Assembly: GCA_030246985.1 (NCBI GenBank)
Contig: CP107246.1
Coordinates: 746,282-810,281, forward strand
DNA: 64,000 bases
DNA from: Candidatus Nitricoxidivorans perseverans
GTDB lineage: Bacteria; Pseudomonadota; Gammaproteobacteria; Burkholderiales; Rhodocyclaceae
Reading direction: 5' to 3'
A program made the translations under genes and the position numbers. Positions within the stretch are counted from its first letter, which is position 1. Each line of letters opens with the position of its first letter. This document shows, one piece after another, positions 21,679-33,135 of the stretch. Below the pieces are notes generated by a model. It saw nothing but the letters and a program-made list of their open reading frames with translations. It searched no databases and was not told the origin of the DNA.

Positions 21679-21681
21679 GAC

Positions 21682-22314
21682 TCAACCCGAGATCCAGATC
21701 AGGCTCGCCATGCGCCCCGTCTCGCGGTCGCGGCGATATGAAAAAAAGCGGGCCGGGTCGCCGAAGGTGCTCAGCCCGCCGCCATGGACGCGGAGGACGC
21801 CCATCGCTGCCAGCCGGCGGCGCGCCAGCGCGTAGAGGTCGCACAGCCACTTGTCGCCGCCTCGCGCCGCGAATGCGCCGGCGGCGCCGGGATCGGCCGC
21901 GAGGAAGGCCTCCCGGACCTCGCCGCCCACCTCGAAATGTTCGGGGCCGATGGCCGGGCCGAGCCAGGCCATCAGCCTTTCGCCGGGCAGCGCCATCTCC
22001 CGCACCGTCGACTCGATCACGCCGGCCGCCAGTCCGCGCCAGCCGGCATGGGCCGCCGCGACGACTGCGCCCTCGTCGTCGCACAGTAGCACCGGCAGGC
22101 AGTCGGCCGTGCGCACGGCGCAGACGACGCCCGGCCTGCGAGTCACGCTGGCGTCGGCCTCGGTCTGCGGAAGCGCGGTTTCCGCAGCCACGCAAACGAT
22201 GCCATGCACCTGGCGAAGCCAGCGCGGCGCGTCAGGCGTGTCGGGAAGCGCCGCATGGCGCGTAGTGGTCAGGGCGCGCACCCCTGAAGGCGCGGGCCAG
22301 TCAGGAAGGATCAC
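21682..22314 (-). CDS. pgeF: Peptidoglycan-editing factor PgeF / multicopper-like purine nucleoside hydrolase family
   Basis: YfiH/PgeF family protein. Enzymes of this fold (laccase-domain, DUF152) act on purine nucleosides, and PgeF prevents mis-incorporation of amino acids into peptidoglycan. The zinc/active-site residues are visible: RQVHG, VRTADCLPVLL and AAHAGWRGLAAGV. The C-terminal STFGDPARFFSYRRDRETGRMASLIW is canonical. From the GTG at 22314 it has 210 residues. About 30-35 residues normally following TTR, the GGVS...NLG.H.GD block, are absent. The start overlaps rluD by 14 nt. Identity is good; activity is uncertain because of the missing block. Confidence 0.85.
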   Translation of the reverse strand: MILPDWPAPSGVRALTTTRHAALPDTPDAPRWLRQVHGIVCVAAETALPQTEADASVTRRPGVVCAVRTADCLPVLLCDDEGAVVAAAHAGWRGLAAGVIESTVREMALPGERLMAWLGPAIGPEHFEVGGEVREAFLAADPGAAGAFAARGGDKWLCDLYALARRRLAAMGVLRVHGGGLSTFGDPARFFSYRRDRETGRMASLIWISG

Positions 22315-23284
22315 GCAGCGTCTCCAGCAGTGCGGCGAAATCCTCCGGCAGCGGCGATTCCCAGGCCATCTCGATCCGGCTGGCCGGATGCGAGAGCGCA
22401 AGCCGCCAGGCATGCAACGCCTGGCGCGGAAACGCATCGAGGCGCATATTGTGCAAACTTCGGCCCGACTTCCGCTTGCCGTAGGTGGCGTCGCCGACCA
22501 GCGGGTGGCCGATGGACGCCATGTGCACCCGGATCTGGTGGGTGCGCCCCGTCTCCAGCCGGCACTCGACCAGCGTCGCGGCCGCGAAGCGCTCCCGGAC
22601 GAGGTAGTGCGTGCGGGCTTCCCGCCCCTTCGACACGACGGTCATGCGGGTACGGCTGACCGGATGCCGGCCGATGGGCGCATCCACCGTCCCGTCGCGG
22701 CTGACTTTTCCATGGACGAGCGCCAGGTAGTGCCGATTCACCGTGCGCGCCTGCAACTGGCGCACGAGATCGGTCTGCGCGGCCAGCGTCTTCGCCACCA
22801 CGAGGAGCCCGCTCGTGTCCTTGTCCAGCCGATGCACGATGCCGGCGCGCGGAATCCCCGCCAGCCGCGGCGCATGGTGCAGCAGCGCGTTCTGCATCGT
22901 GCCCGACCAGTTGCCGCTGCCCGGATGGACGACGAGGCCGGCCGGCTTGTCGATCACCAGCAGGTGGTCGTCCTCGAAGACGACGGCGAGCGCGATGTCC
23001 TCCGGCCGGTAGGCGGAGGCGGCGTCAGAGGTCGCCGGCTCGACCCGCACCTTCTCGCCGCCCCAGACCTTGCGCCGAGCATCGTCGGCGGCGATGCCGT
23101 CGACCGTCACCCGCCCCGCCTTCAGCCAGGCCTGCAGGCGGCTGCGCGAATGCTCCGGGAAAAGCCGGGCCAGCGCGGCGTCCAGCCGCAGGCCGGCGCA
23201 TTCGGGCGGGATGGCGAGGGTGGCAATGGCGGCGGTGGCCGCTGCGCTATAATTGGCCGACCCCTTCAATTGCTGGATGCTCAT
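22301..23284 (-). CDS. rluD: 23S rRNA pseudouridine synthase RluD
   Basis: RluD makes pseudouridines 1911, 1915 and 1917 in helix 69 of 23S rRNA. The S4-like RNA-binding domain covers GLRLDAALARLFPEHSRSRLQAWLKAGRVTVDG. The catalytic motif HRLDKDTSGLLVVAK follows, and later come RHYLALVHG and the substrate loop LETGRTHQIRVHMASIGHPLVGD. The ATG at 23284 is chosen because it is followed by the family domain; its region overlaps the divergent bamD start and promoter, so a start further inside cannot be excluded. The end overlaps pgeF, the common betaproteobacterial pair. Confidence 0.93.
   Translation of the reverse strand: MSIQQLKGSANYSAAATAAIATLAIPPECAGLRLDAALARLFPEHSRSRLQAWLKAGRVTVDGIAADDARRKVWGGEKVRVEPATSDAASAYRPEDIALAVVFEDDHLLVIDKPAGLVVHPGSGNWSGTMQNALLHHAPRLAGIPRAGIVHRLDKDTSGLLVVAKTLAAQTDLVRQLQARTVNRHYLALVHGKVSRDGTVDAPIGRHPVSRTRMTVVSKGREARTHYLVRERFAAATLVECRLETGRTHQIRVHMASIGHPLVGDATYGKRKSGRSLHNMRLDAFPRQALHAWRLALSHPASRIEMAWESPLPEDFAALLETLRDPS
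23248..23253 (+). promoter_or_regulatory. Putative -10 element of bamD
   Basis: Plus-strand TATAAT, 32 nt before the bamD ATG, with a weak -35. It lies inside the first codons of the divergent rluD. Confidence 0.5.
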
Positions 23285-23285
23285 C

Positions 23286-24080
23286 ATGCGCAGTTTAGCC
23301 GTTCTGCTCGCCTCCCTGCTCGCGCTTCTCGTTTCCGCCTGCAGCCTGTTGCCGGAGGTGGCCGACGAGACCGCCGGCTGGTCGGCCAACAAGCTCTATT
23401 CCGAGGCGAAGGGCGCCATGTCTGAAGGTGCCTTTGAGCGGGCCGTCAAGCTCTTCGAAAAACTGGAGGCCCGCTACCCCTACGGCCGCTACGCCCAGCA
23501 GGCCCAGCTCGAAGTCGCCTATGCCCTCTACAAGCAGGACGAAAAGGCATCCGCCGTCGCCGCCTGCGACCGCTTCATCCGCCTGCATCCGAACCATCCC
23601 AACGTGGATTACGCCTACTACCTGAAGGGCCTGGTCAATTTCAATGAGGACATAGGCATGCTCGGCCACATCAGCATGCAGGATCTGACCGAGCGCGATC
23701 CCAAGGCGGCCAAGGAATCGTTTGACGCATTCAGGGATCTCGTCGCCAAGTTTCCCGAAAGCAAATACGCGCCCGACGCCACGGCGCGCATGAAATACCT
23801 GGTGAACGCCCTGGCCTCGAACGAAGTCCATGTCGCCCATTACTATATGCGGCGCGGCGCCTATGTGGCCGCCGTCAATCGCGCCCAGACGGCCATCCGG
23901 ACCTACCCGGACGCGCCGGCCAACGAGGAGGCCCTCTTCATCATGGTCAAGGCCTACGACATCCTCGGCATGAATGACCTGCGCGACGACGCCGAACGCG
24001 TCATGCGCCGGAACTTCCCCGGCAGCGAATACTACAAGCGCGGGCTCAACCGGCCCGAGCCGTGGTGGAAGCTCTGGTAA
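23286..24080 (+). CDS. bamD: Outer membrane protein assembly lipoprotein BamD (ComL)
   Basis: BamD is the essential lipoprotein of the BAM complex that inserts beta-barrels into the outer membrane. The 264-residue product starts with a lipoprotein signal (MRSLAVLLASLLALLVSAC, lipobox LVSAC, Cys19). Tetratricopeptide repeats follow: NKLYSEAKGAMSEGAFERAVKLFEKLEARYPYGRYAQQAQLEVAYALYK and NHPNVDYAYYLKGLVNF are typical. The length is normal. Its end overlaps the convergent CBS-GGDEF-EAL gene by 35 nt. It is divergent from rluD with start codons practically on top of each other. Confidence 0.96.
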   Translation: MRSLAVLLASLLALLVSACSLLPEVADETAGWSANKLYSEAKGAMSEGAFERAVKLFEKLEARYPYGRYAQQAQLEVAYALYKQDEKASAVAACDRFIRLHPNHPNVDYAYYLKGLVNFNEDIGMLGHISMQDLTERDPKAAKESFDAFRDLVAKFPESKYAPDATARMKYLVNALASNEVHVAHYYMRRGAYVAAVNRAQTAIRTYPDAPANEEALFIMVKAYDILGMNDLRDDAERVMRRNFPGSEYYKRGLNRPEPWWKLW

Positions 24081-26565
24081 GCATCGGCTCCAGTTCCTCC
24101 GGCGGCAGCGGCCGGCTGAAATAGAAGCCCTGCACCTCGTCGCAATCGACGAGCTTGAGCATGTGAAGCTGGCGGTCGGTTTCCACGCCCTCCGCGATCA
24201 CTCGCAGCTTGAGGCTATGCCCCATCTGGACGATGGCGCGCACGATGGCGGCGTCGTCGAGGTCGGTTTCCAGGTCGCATACGAAGGAACGGTCGATTTT
24301 CAGCTTGTCGACGGCGAAGCGCTTCAGGTAGGCCAGGCTCGAATAACCAGTGCCGAAATCGTCGATCGAAAGCTGCACGCCCAGCGCCTTCAGTTCCCGC
24401 ACGACGTTCGCCGCCTGCTCGGTTTCATGGACCAGGATCGATTCGGTGAACTCCAGTTCGAGCCGGGCCGGATTCAGTCCTGACTCCCGAAGGGCGGCCG
24501 ACACCGTCTGGAACAAATCGCCGCGGCGGAACTGGAGCGCCGACAGATTCACCGCCATGGTGACGGGCGGATGGCCGGCCTTCTCCCATGCCGCGGCCTG
24601 GCTGCAGGCCTGGCGCAGCACCCAGGCGCCGATGGGCACGATCAGACCGTTTTCCTCGGCCAGCGGGACGAACTGCCCCGGCATCACCAGCCCCTGCACG
24701 GGATCGCGCCAGCGCAGCAGCGCCTCGACGCCGATCACCCGGCCGCTGGCGATATCGAACTGCGGCTGGTAATGAAGGACGAATTCCCCGTTGTCGAGGG
24801 CAAGGCGCAGGCGGGCCTGCAATTCCGTCTGCTCCCGCGAGCGTCGGTTCATGGCGGCGTCGAAGAAGCGGCAGGTATCCCGCCCCGCCTGCTTGGCTTC
24901 GACCATGGCCGCCTCGGCGCTCTTCACCAGCGCATCGTAGTCGAGACCGTCGTCGGGAAAGAGGCTGATGCCGATGCTGGCCGTCACCGCGAGAGAGCTG
25001 CCCTCGATCCGGAACGGGTCGTGCAAGGAAGCCAGTATCTTCTTGGCCGCCGTCGACACGGCGCGCAGATGGCGGATGGCCGGCAGCATGATCAGGAACT
25101 GGTCGCCGGCATAGCGGGCGATGGTGTCGCTGGTGCGCAGCGCCTCCTGGATGCGCTGGCCGCAGGCCGTCAGCAGCTGATCGCCGATCGAGTGGCCGAG
25201 GGTGTCGTTGATGTATTTGAATAAGTCGATATCCACCGACAGCAGCGCCACCTGGATGTTCTGCCGGGTGGCGTGCATCAGCGCCTGCTCCAACCGGTCA
25301 CGCAGCAGCGTGCGATTGGGCAAGCCGGTGAGCGAATCGTGGTAAAAGAGGTATTCCAGATGCCGTTCGACCGCCTTGTTCTCCATCATGTCCAGACCGA
25401 TCAGCAGCAGGCCGCACAGGGCGCCGTTCTCGTCGTGCAGGCCCGACGAGGAAAGATCGAAATGCCGTCCCTGGCACGGGAGCACCAGCATGCGGTGCGC
25501 GCCGGGATCGACACGGAACCGCTCGATGAGGCCGTCGAAATCCGGCGGCGCCATGCCCGCCTCGTCGAACAGGTGATGGAGCGAAAGGCCGGCCAGCGAA
25601 CTGGTGGCGTGGCCAAAGGCCGATTCGGCCGCCGGATTGCAAAAAATGATGCGGGCGGAAAGGTCGGCCACGATGATGACCGCGTCCGCGGCCGACTGGA
25701 CGATCCGGTCGGCCAGCAGATGCCGGTTCAGCGCGCGCCGATTCTCCGCCAGCTCCCGGCGCTGGCGCGCGATGGTCTCCTTGAGCAGCTTGAGATAGCG
25801 TCCTTCCAGCCCCTTGATGACGTCATGCTGCGTCAGGATGCCGGCGACGGACCCTTCCGCATCGACCACCACCAGCCGGCGAACGGAAGCCCCCGCCATG
25901 GTCTGTACGGCTTCGTGCAGGGAGCATTCCGGCAAGACCGTCCGCAACGGCGCATTGATGGCGGCGCCCAGGAAAACGCCGGCCGGATCACGGCCGTCGG
26001 CGGAAAACCCGACCGCATCGCACTCGCTGAAGACGCCGATCGGCTTGCCTCCCGTCGCGACGACGACGCAGCCGATGCCGCGTGCCGCCATCGCCTGCAA
26101 CGCCTCCGACAGCGGCGCCTCCGGCGGCAGCATGACGACATCGCGCGTCATGGCGGCGCCGACGTTGCGCAGACTGATGAAATACTCGACGCCGAGATGG
26201 CGCATGATGTCGCCCTCGGTCAGCATGCCGATGACGCTGCCGTCCTGGTCGGTGACCAGCAGGTGACGAATGCCCCGCTCGGAAATGAGGTGGTAGGCCT
26301 CCCGGTAATCGGCGGCGGCCGAAACGGACAGGACCGGCGCCGACATCAGCTCCCGGCAGACACGGCCCTGAGCGGCGGTGCCCTGGCTCAGAGCCCGCAC
26401 GGCATCGCGCTCGGTGATCACGCCGACCGCCTGCTCCGACTCCATCACGACGACGGAGCTGGCGCGCTCCCGCGACATGACGCCCATGGCCTCGGACAGC
26501 GTCGTTTCGGGCGCAACGGCAAGGATGCGCCGCGTCATCATCGCGGCGACGAGGTTGTGATTCAT
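24046..26565 (-). CDS. CBS-PAS-degenerate GGDEF-EAL c-di-GMP protein
   Basis: 839-residue cytosolic protein. Four CBS motifs form two Bateman modules (residues about 8-62, 70-128, 138-190, 205-262), which in relatives bind adenine nucleotides. A PAS segment follows (about 290-400), then a GGDEF domain whose signature reads RYAGDQF in place of GGDEF. The RxxD inhibitory site (RTSD) is retained. The C-terminal EAL domain is complete (GVEALLRW, AVNLSALQF, LEFTES, IDDFGTGYSS, KIDRSFV, EGVET). It is probably a c-di-GMP phosphodiesterase tuned by nucleotides and by its inactive GGDEF. No membrane segment is seen. It is separated from rlmB upstream by 41 nt on the same strand. Confidence 0.93.
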   Translation of the reverse strand: MNHNLVAAMMTRRILAVAPETTLSEAMGVMSRERASSVVVMESEQAVGVITERDAVRALSQGTAAQGRVCRELMSAPVLSVSAAADYREAYHLISERGIRHLLVTDQDGSVIGMLTEGDIMRHLGVEYFISLRNVGAAMTRDVVMLPPEAPLSEALQAMAARGIGCVVVATGGKPIGVFSECDAVGFSADGRDPAGVFLGAAINAPLRTVLPECSLHEAVQTMAGASVRRLVVVDAEGSVAGILTQHDVIKGLEGRYLKLLKETIARQRRELAENRRALNRHLLADRIVQSAADAVIIVADLSARIIFCNPAAESAFGHATSSLAGLSLHHLFDEAGMAPPDFDGLIERFRVDPGAHRMLVLPCQGRHFDLSSSGLHDENGALCGLLLIGLDMMENKAVERHLEYLFYHDSLTGLPNRTLLRDRLEQALMHATRQNIQVALLSVDIDLFKYINDTLGHSIGDQLLTACGQRIQEALRTSDTIARYAGDQFLIMLPAIRHLRAVSTAAKKILASLHDPFRIEGSSLAVTASIGISLFPDDGLDYDALVKSAEAAMVEAKQAGRDTCRFFDAAMNRRSREQTELQARLRLALDNGEFVLHYQPQFDIASGRVIGVEALLRWRDPVQGLVMPGQFVPLAEENGLIVPIGAWVLRQACSQAAAWEKAGHPPVTMAVNLSALQFRRGDLFQTVSAALRESGLNPARLELEFTESILVHETEQAANVVRELKALGVQLSIDDFGTGYSSLAYLKRFAVDKLKIDRSFVCDLETDLDDAAIVRAIVQMGHSLKLRVIAEGVETDRQLHMLKLVDCDEVQGFYFSRPLPPEELEPMLTRASTTARAG

Positions 26566-26606
26566 ATCCCCCGGAATTCCTATAACTTTAGGGATACGGT
26601 ATCACA

Positions 26607-27347
26607 TCATTCCCGCTTTCGCTGCCTTCTCGCCTCGAAGAGGCAAAGCCCGGCCGCCACGGAGACATTGAGGCTTTCCACGGCCCCGTGCATGGGAATG
26701 CGGGCCAGAGCATCGCAGGTCTCGCGGGTCAGCCGGCGCAACCCGGACCCCTCGGCCCCCAGCACCCAGGCCGTCGGCCCCCTCTGGTCGATGGCGTAGA
26801 TATCCCGGGTCGCCTCGCCGGCGGCGCCCAGCACCCAGACGCCCCGCTCCTGCATCTCGCGCAGGCTGCGCGCCAGATTGGTCACCATGAGGTAGGGCAC
26901 GGTATCGGCGGCGCCGCTGGCCACCTTGATCGCCGTGGCGTTAAGGCCGCAGGCATGATCCTTCGGCGCCACGACGGCATGGGCGCCGGCGGCATCGGCC
27001 ACGCGCAGGCAGGCGCCCAGATTGTGCGGGTCGGTCACGCCGTCGAGTACCAGAAGCAGCGCCGGCCCGGCGAGCGACTCCAGCACGTCGTCGATCGTGA
27101 CGTGGCGCATCTGCGCATTCACCCTCGCCACCACGCCCTGGTGGCGCGCGCCGCCGGCCATGCCGTCGAGCCGCGCCGCGTCGGCCGGCATGACGCGCAC
27201 GCCGGCCGCCTCCGCGAGCCTGACCAGGTCGCGCATCCGGCCATCCTGGCGGCCCTCGGCGACATGGATTTCCCGGATGTCTCCAGCCGCATGGCGCAGC
27301 TTGGCGGTGACGGCGTGGAAGCCGTGGATCAGGCGGGTGTCGGACAT
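26607..27347 (-). CDS. rlmB: 23S rRNA (guanosine(2251)-2'-O)-methyltransferase RlmB
   Basis: RlmB methylates the ribose of G2251 in the P loop of 23S rRNA. The 246-residue product has the substrate-binding N-terminal domain ([18 protein letters not shown]) and a SPOUT catalytic domain. Motif 1 is [21 protein letters not shown], motif 2 [13 protein letters not shown], and motif 3 [22 protein letters not shown]. Length and motifs are normal. The start is 4 nt after rnr, the classical rnr-rlmB pair. Confidence 0.97.
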   Translation of the reverse strand: MSDTRLIHGFHAVTAKLRHAAGDIREIHVAEGRQDGRMRDLVRLAEAAGVRVMPADAARLDGMAGGARHQGVVARVNAQMRHVTIDDVLESLAGPALLLVLDGVTDPHNLGACLRVADAAGAHAVVAPKDHACGLNATAIKVASGAADTVPYLMVTNLARSLREMQERGVWVLGAAGEATRDIYAIDQRGPTAWVLGAEGSGLRRLTRETCDALARIPMHGAVESLNVSVAAGLCLFEARRQRKRE

Positions 27348-27351
27348 GTCG

Positions 27352-29592
27352 CTAGCGCCGCTTCTTCGCATTCCTGCGGGGTACGTCTCCGCCGGACGGC
27401 GGAACATCCTCCTCCGCCAGCCGGAAATCGATCTTGTTCTGCTCCATGTCCACGCGCGCCAGCTGCACGCGCACCCGGTCGGACAGCCGGAAACGCCTGC
27501 CGCTTCGCTCGCCGACCATGGCGTGGGCCTTCTCGTCGAAGTGGAAATAGTCGCGGCCGAGCTCCGAGACATGTACCAGCCCCTCGACGAAGACGTCATC
27601 GAGCGCGACGAATATGCCGAAGGGGACGACGGCCGAGATGGAGCCTTCGAAGGTCTCGCCGACGCGATCCTGCATGTAGTAGCACTTGAGCCAGGCCTCG
27701 ACGTCGCGCGTCGCCTCGTCGGCGCGGCGCTCCGTCGCGGAGCAGGCCAGGCCGATGTCCGTCCAGTCGCCGGGTGCGTACTTCTTGCCCGCCAGGGCCG
27801 CCTTGATCGAGCGGTGGATCAGCAGATCCGGGTAGCGGCGGATCGGCGAGGTGAAATGGGTGTAGCTCTCGTAGGCCAGGCCGAAGTGGCCGACGTTGTC
27901 CGGGCTGTAGATGGCCTGGCGCAGCGAGCGCAGCATCACGGTCTGCAGGAGCTGTTTGTCGGGCCGGTCGCCGATCTTTTCCAGCAACTGGGCGTAATCC
28001 TTCGCGTGGGGCTCGTCGCCGCCGCCCAGCTGGAAGCCGAAGGTGCCGAGGAAATCGCGCAGCTTCGTCAGCCGCTCAGGCGTCGGCCCCTCATGGACGC
28101 GGTAAAGCGCCTCATGCTTGCGCTCCCGCAGGAAGTCCGAGGCGCAGACGTTGGCCGCGAGCATGCATTCCTCGATCACGCGGTGGGCGTCGTTGCGCTC
28201 GTAGGGTTCGATCTTGGCGATCTTGCCATGGTCGTCGAAGACCATGCGCGTCTCGACGGTTTCGAAGTCGATGGCGCCGCGCTTGGCGCGCGCCTTGACC
28301 AGCACCCGGAACAGCGTGTCGAGGGTCTCGATGTGCGGCAGCAGCGGGCCGAGTTTGCGGCGCATCGCCGCATCCCTGTCGTAGAGCGCCGCCGCCACCT
28401 CGGTGTAGGTCAGCCGCGCATGCGACCACATCACCGCCGGATAGAAGCGGTACCGCCCGATCTCGCCGCTGCCCGAAATCCGCATGTCGCAGACCATGCA
28501 CAGGCGCTCGACCTGCGGATTGAGCGAGCACAGGCCGTTGGAGAGCTTCTCCGGCAGCATGGGGATGACGCGCCTGGGAAAATACACGGAGTTGCCGCGG
28601 GCCAGCGCCTCGGTGTCGAGCGCGCCGCCGGGCTGCACATAGTGGGAAACGTCGGCGATGGCCACCACCAGCCGGAAATCCTTGTCCTGGCGCTCGCAGA
28701 ACACGGCATCGTCGAAGTCCTTCGCCGTCTCACCGTCGATGGTCACCAGCGGCAGTTCCGTCAAGTCCTCACGCCCCTTCCAGTCGGACTTGCGAACTGC
28801 GTCCGGCAGGGCCTTCGTCTCCGAAGCCGCCGCCTTGCTCCATTCGAAGGGCAGGTCGTGCTTGCGCAGGGCGATCTCGATCTCCATGCCCGGATCGGCG
28901 TAGTTGCCGAGGATCTCGACGACGCGGCCGATGGGCTGCGACTGCTTGCTCGGCTGTTCGACGATCTCGGCCATCACCACCTGGCCGGCCTTGGGCTTCA
29001 GCCCCTTCTTGTCCGGCGGCGACAGCAGGATGTCCTGGCTGATGCGGCGGTTCTCCGCCACGACGTACCAGACGCCATGCTCCTGATGCACCCGCCCGAC
29101 CACGCGGGCGTTGGCGCGCTCGGTTACCTCGACGATCTTGCCTTCGGGCCGGCCCTTGCGGTCGACGCCGACGACGCGGGCGATGGCCCGGTCGCCGTGC
29201 AGCACCTTGGCCATTTCCTTTTCGGGCAGAAAGAGGTCGGCGCCGCCCTTCTCGTCGGGCACCAGGAAGCCGAAGCCGTCCGGATGGCCCTCGACGCGGC
29301 CGCGGATCAGGTCCGCCTTGTCGGGGATCAGCCAGTCGCCGCGGCGGTTCTGCAGGAGCTGGCCGTCGCGCGCCATGGCGCCGAGCCGCCGGGAGAAATC
29401 GTCGTGCTCATGGGACTGCACGTCCAGCAGGTCGCCCAGGTGTTCGAATGAAACCGGCACGCCCTGCCCGGCCAGCACCTGAAGGATGTATTCGCGGCTG
29501 GGCAACGGGTACTCGTACTTCGCGACTTCGCGCTCAAACATCGGATCGGCGCGGCGGATTTTTGAGAGCTTCGCAAGTTTGCGGTTTGACAA
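27352..29592 (-). CDS. rnr: Ribonuclease R
   Basis: RNase R is a 3'-5' exoribonuclease that degrades structured RNA and takes part in rRNA quality control. The 746-residue product has the N-terminal helix-turn-helix ([28 protein letters not shown]), cold-shock domains and the RNB catalytic domain. The latter carries the metal-binding aspartates in [15 protein letters not shown] (about residue 280). The C-terminal S1 domain is [35 protein letters not shown], followed by a short basic tail. The start is TTG at 29592, supported by AAGGA 10 nt upstream; the next Met is 17 codons in. The start region overlaps the -35 of the divergent tRNA-Leu promoter. Confidence 0.96.
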   Translation of the reverse strand: MSNRKLAKLSKIRRADPMFEREVAKYEYPLPSREYILQVLAGQGVPVSFEHLGDLLDVQSHEHDDFSRRLGAMARDGQLLQNRRGDWLIPDKADLIRGRVEGHPDGFGFLVPDEKGGADLFLPEKEMAKVLHGDRAIARVVGVDRKGRPEGKIVEVTERANARVVGRVHQEHGVWYVVAENRRISQDILLSPPDKKGLKPKAGQVVMAEIVEQPSKQSQPIGRVVEILGNYADPGMEIEIALRKHDLPFEWSKAAASETKALPDAVRKSDWKGREDLTELPLVTIDGETAKDFDDAVFCERQDKDFRLVVAIADVSHYVQPGGALDTEALARGNSVYFPRRVIPMLPEKLSNGLCSLNPQVERLCMVCDMRISGSGEIGRYRFYPAVMWSHARLTYTEVAAALYDRDAAMRRKLGPLLPHIETLDTLFRVLVKARAKRGAIDFETVETRMVFDDHGKIAKIEPYERNDAHRVIEECMLAANVCASDFLRERKHEALYRVHEGPTPERLTKLRDFLGTFGFQLGGGDEPHAKDYAQLLEKIGDRPDKQLLQTVMLRSLRQAIYSPDNVGHFGLAYESYTHFTSPIRRYPDLLIHRSIKAALAGKKYAPGDWTDIGLACSATERRADEATRDVEAWLKCYYMQDRVGETFEGSISAVVPFGIFVALDDVFVEGLVHVSELGRDYFHFDEKAHAMVGERSGRRFRLSDRVRVQLARVDMEQNKIDFRLAEEDVPPSGGDVPRRNAKKRR

Positions 29593-29613
29593 TTTGGGGT
29601 TTTCCTTTAGAAT
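29586..29613 (+). promoter_or_regulatory. Promoter of tRNA-Leu
   Basis: Plus-strand -35 TTGACA (29586-29591), 16 nt, -10 TAGAAT (29608-29613), 18 nt before the tRNA. The -35 overlaps the rnr start codon on the other strand. Confidence 0.8.
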
Positions 29614-29631
29614 TCGCGCCTCGTTTCACCT

Positions 29632-29716
<85 letters not shown>

Positions 29717-29725
29717 CGAATATAA

Positions 29726-29758
29726 GCAAAAAAGCCGGCTCTCCGCCGGCTTTTTTGC
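29726..29758. terminator. Bidirectional terminator between tRNA-Leu and purA
   Basis: 14-bp stem (29726-29739 with 29745-29758) with GCCGGC core, 5-nt loop, A-run before and T-run after. It works for tRNA-Leu on the plus strand and for the purA end of the long operon on the minus strand. Confidence 0.9.
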
Positions 29759-29763
29759 GCCCG

Positions 29764-32067
<2,304 letters not shown>

Positions 32068-32071
<4 letters not shown>

Positions 32072-32259
32072 CGGTCAAACACCGCCAGCAAGGCCAAACC
32101 AATCAGTATCGAAGTCAGGCCTATGAAGCGGACCTGGCCGTCCGACATTTCCGTAACGCGGCGGAAGGTTTCGCGCCAGACTTTCGGCGCCGCGAAAGGC
32201 AGGATGCCCTCGATCACGAGCATGAGCGCGAAGGCAAGGAGAAGCGTGGAGGCGGTCAC
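32068..32259 (-). CDS. DUF2065 (YjeT-like) small membrane protein
   Basis: 63-residue protein with two predicted transmembrane helices ([18 protein letters not shown] and [17 protein letters not shown]) joined by a short basic loop. It matches the DUF2065/YjeT family that accompanies hflKC in many Proteobacteria; its function is unknown. The start lies 3 nt after the hflC stop and the end overlaps hisZ, so it is embedded in the operon. Confidence 0.9.
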
Positions 32260-32262
32260 GGA

Positions 32263-33135
32263 CTACTTGCCCCGTGCGCCCTTCAGGTACTTGAAGAAGT
32301 CCGAATTGGGCTCGATCACCAAGAGGTCGCTCTTGTTCCTGAAGCTGCCGCGATAGGCTTCGAGGCTGCGGTAGAAGGCATAGAACTCGGGGTTCTCGCC
32401 GAAGGCACGGCCGTAGATGCCGGCCGCCTTCGCGTCGCCCTCGCCCTTGATCTTCTGGGCGTCGCGATAGGCTTCGGCGAGGATCACCTCGCGCTGCCGG
32501 TCGGCGTCGGCCTTGATCTTTTCGGCCTCCGCCGCGCCCTGCGAACGCAGCTCGTTGGCGACGCGCTTGCGCTCGGTTTCCATTCGGCGATAGACGGATT
32601 CGCTGACTTCGGGCGGCAGGTCGACGCGCTTGAGGCGCACGTCGACGATCTGCACGCCGACGTTGCGCATGTCGGCGTCGGCCTTCCTGAGCACCTCGGC
32701 CATGATCTTGTCGCGCTCGCCGGAAACGACGTCATGCACGCTGCGCTTACCGAACTCCTCGCGCAGGCCGGAGTTGACGACTTGGGAAAGCCGCGTCTTG
32801 GCCACCGTCTCATCGCCGCCGACGGAAATATAGTACTGCTTGACGTCGCCGATGCGCCACTTGACGTAGGAATCGACCAGCACCGGCTTCTTCTCGGCGG
32901 TGAGGAACCGCTCGGGCTCGGTGGAATCGAGCGTCATGATGCGCCGCTCCAGGAAACGGACGTTCTGGATCAGTGGCCACTTGAAGGCCAGGCCGGGTTC
33001 CTTGATGATTTCCTTGATCTCGCCGAGCTGGAAGACGAGCGCGTACTGGCGCTGATCCACCGTAAACAGCGACATGGCGGCGACCACCAGCAGGCCGAAG
33101 CCGAAGGCCGCGATGAAGGGCAGGTTGCGAGTCAT
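32263..33135 (-). CDS. hflC: FtsH modulator HflC
   Basis: HflC forms with HflK a large SPFH-domain cage around the membrane protease FtsH and controls its substrates. The 290-residue product has an N-terminal membrane anchor (LPFIAAFGFGLLVVAAMSLFTV) and the band-7/SPFH domain (DQRQYALVFQLGEI, EPGLAFKWPLIQNVRFLERRIMTLDS). A long charged coiled coil follows (residues about 195-245, RRMETERKRVANELRSQGAAEAEKIKADADRQRE). The length is normal. The ATG shares one base with the hflK stop. Confidence 0.97.
   Translation of the reverse strand: MTRNLPFIAAFGFGLLVVAAMSLFTVDQRQYALVFQLGEIKEIIKEPGLAFKWPLIQNVRFLERRIMTLDSTEPERFLTAEKKPVLVDSYVKWRIGDVKQYYISVGGDETVAKTRLSQVVNSGLREEFGKRSVHDVVSGERDKIMAEVLRKADADMRNVGVQIVDVRLKRVDLPPEVSESVYRRMETERKRVANELRSQGAAEAEKIKADADRQREVILAEAYRDAQKIKGEGDAKAAGIYGRAFGENPEFYAFYRSLEAYRGSFRNKSDLLVIEPNSDFFKYLKGARGK

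Noticed and set aside
24046-24080. Frameshift at the end of bamD or of the CBS-EAL gene
   Set aside because: Both proteins end with family-typical sequence; it is a true convergent overlap.
26566-26606. Palindrome GATAC-C-GTATC before the CBS-PAS-GGDEF-EAL gene as an operator
   Set aside because: The arms are only 5 bp, and no second copy or recognised regulator motif was found.
27022-29451. 809-codon open frame on the plus strand
   Set aside because: It is antisense to rnr and rlmB, whose motifs are complete; the antisense product is a low-complexity by-product of high GC.
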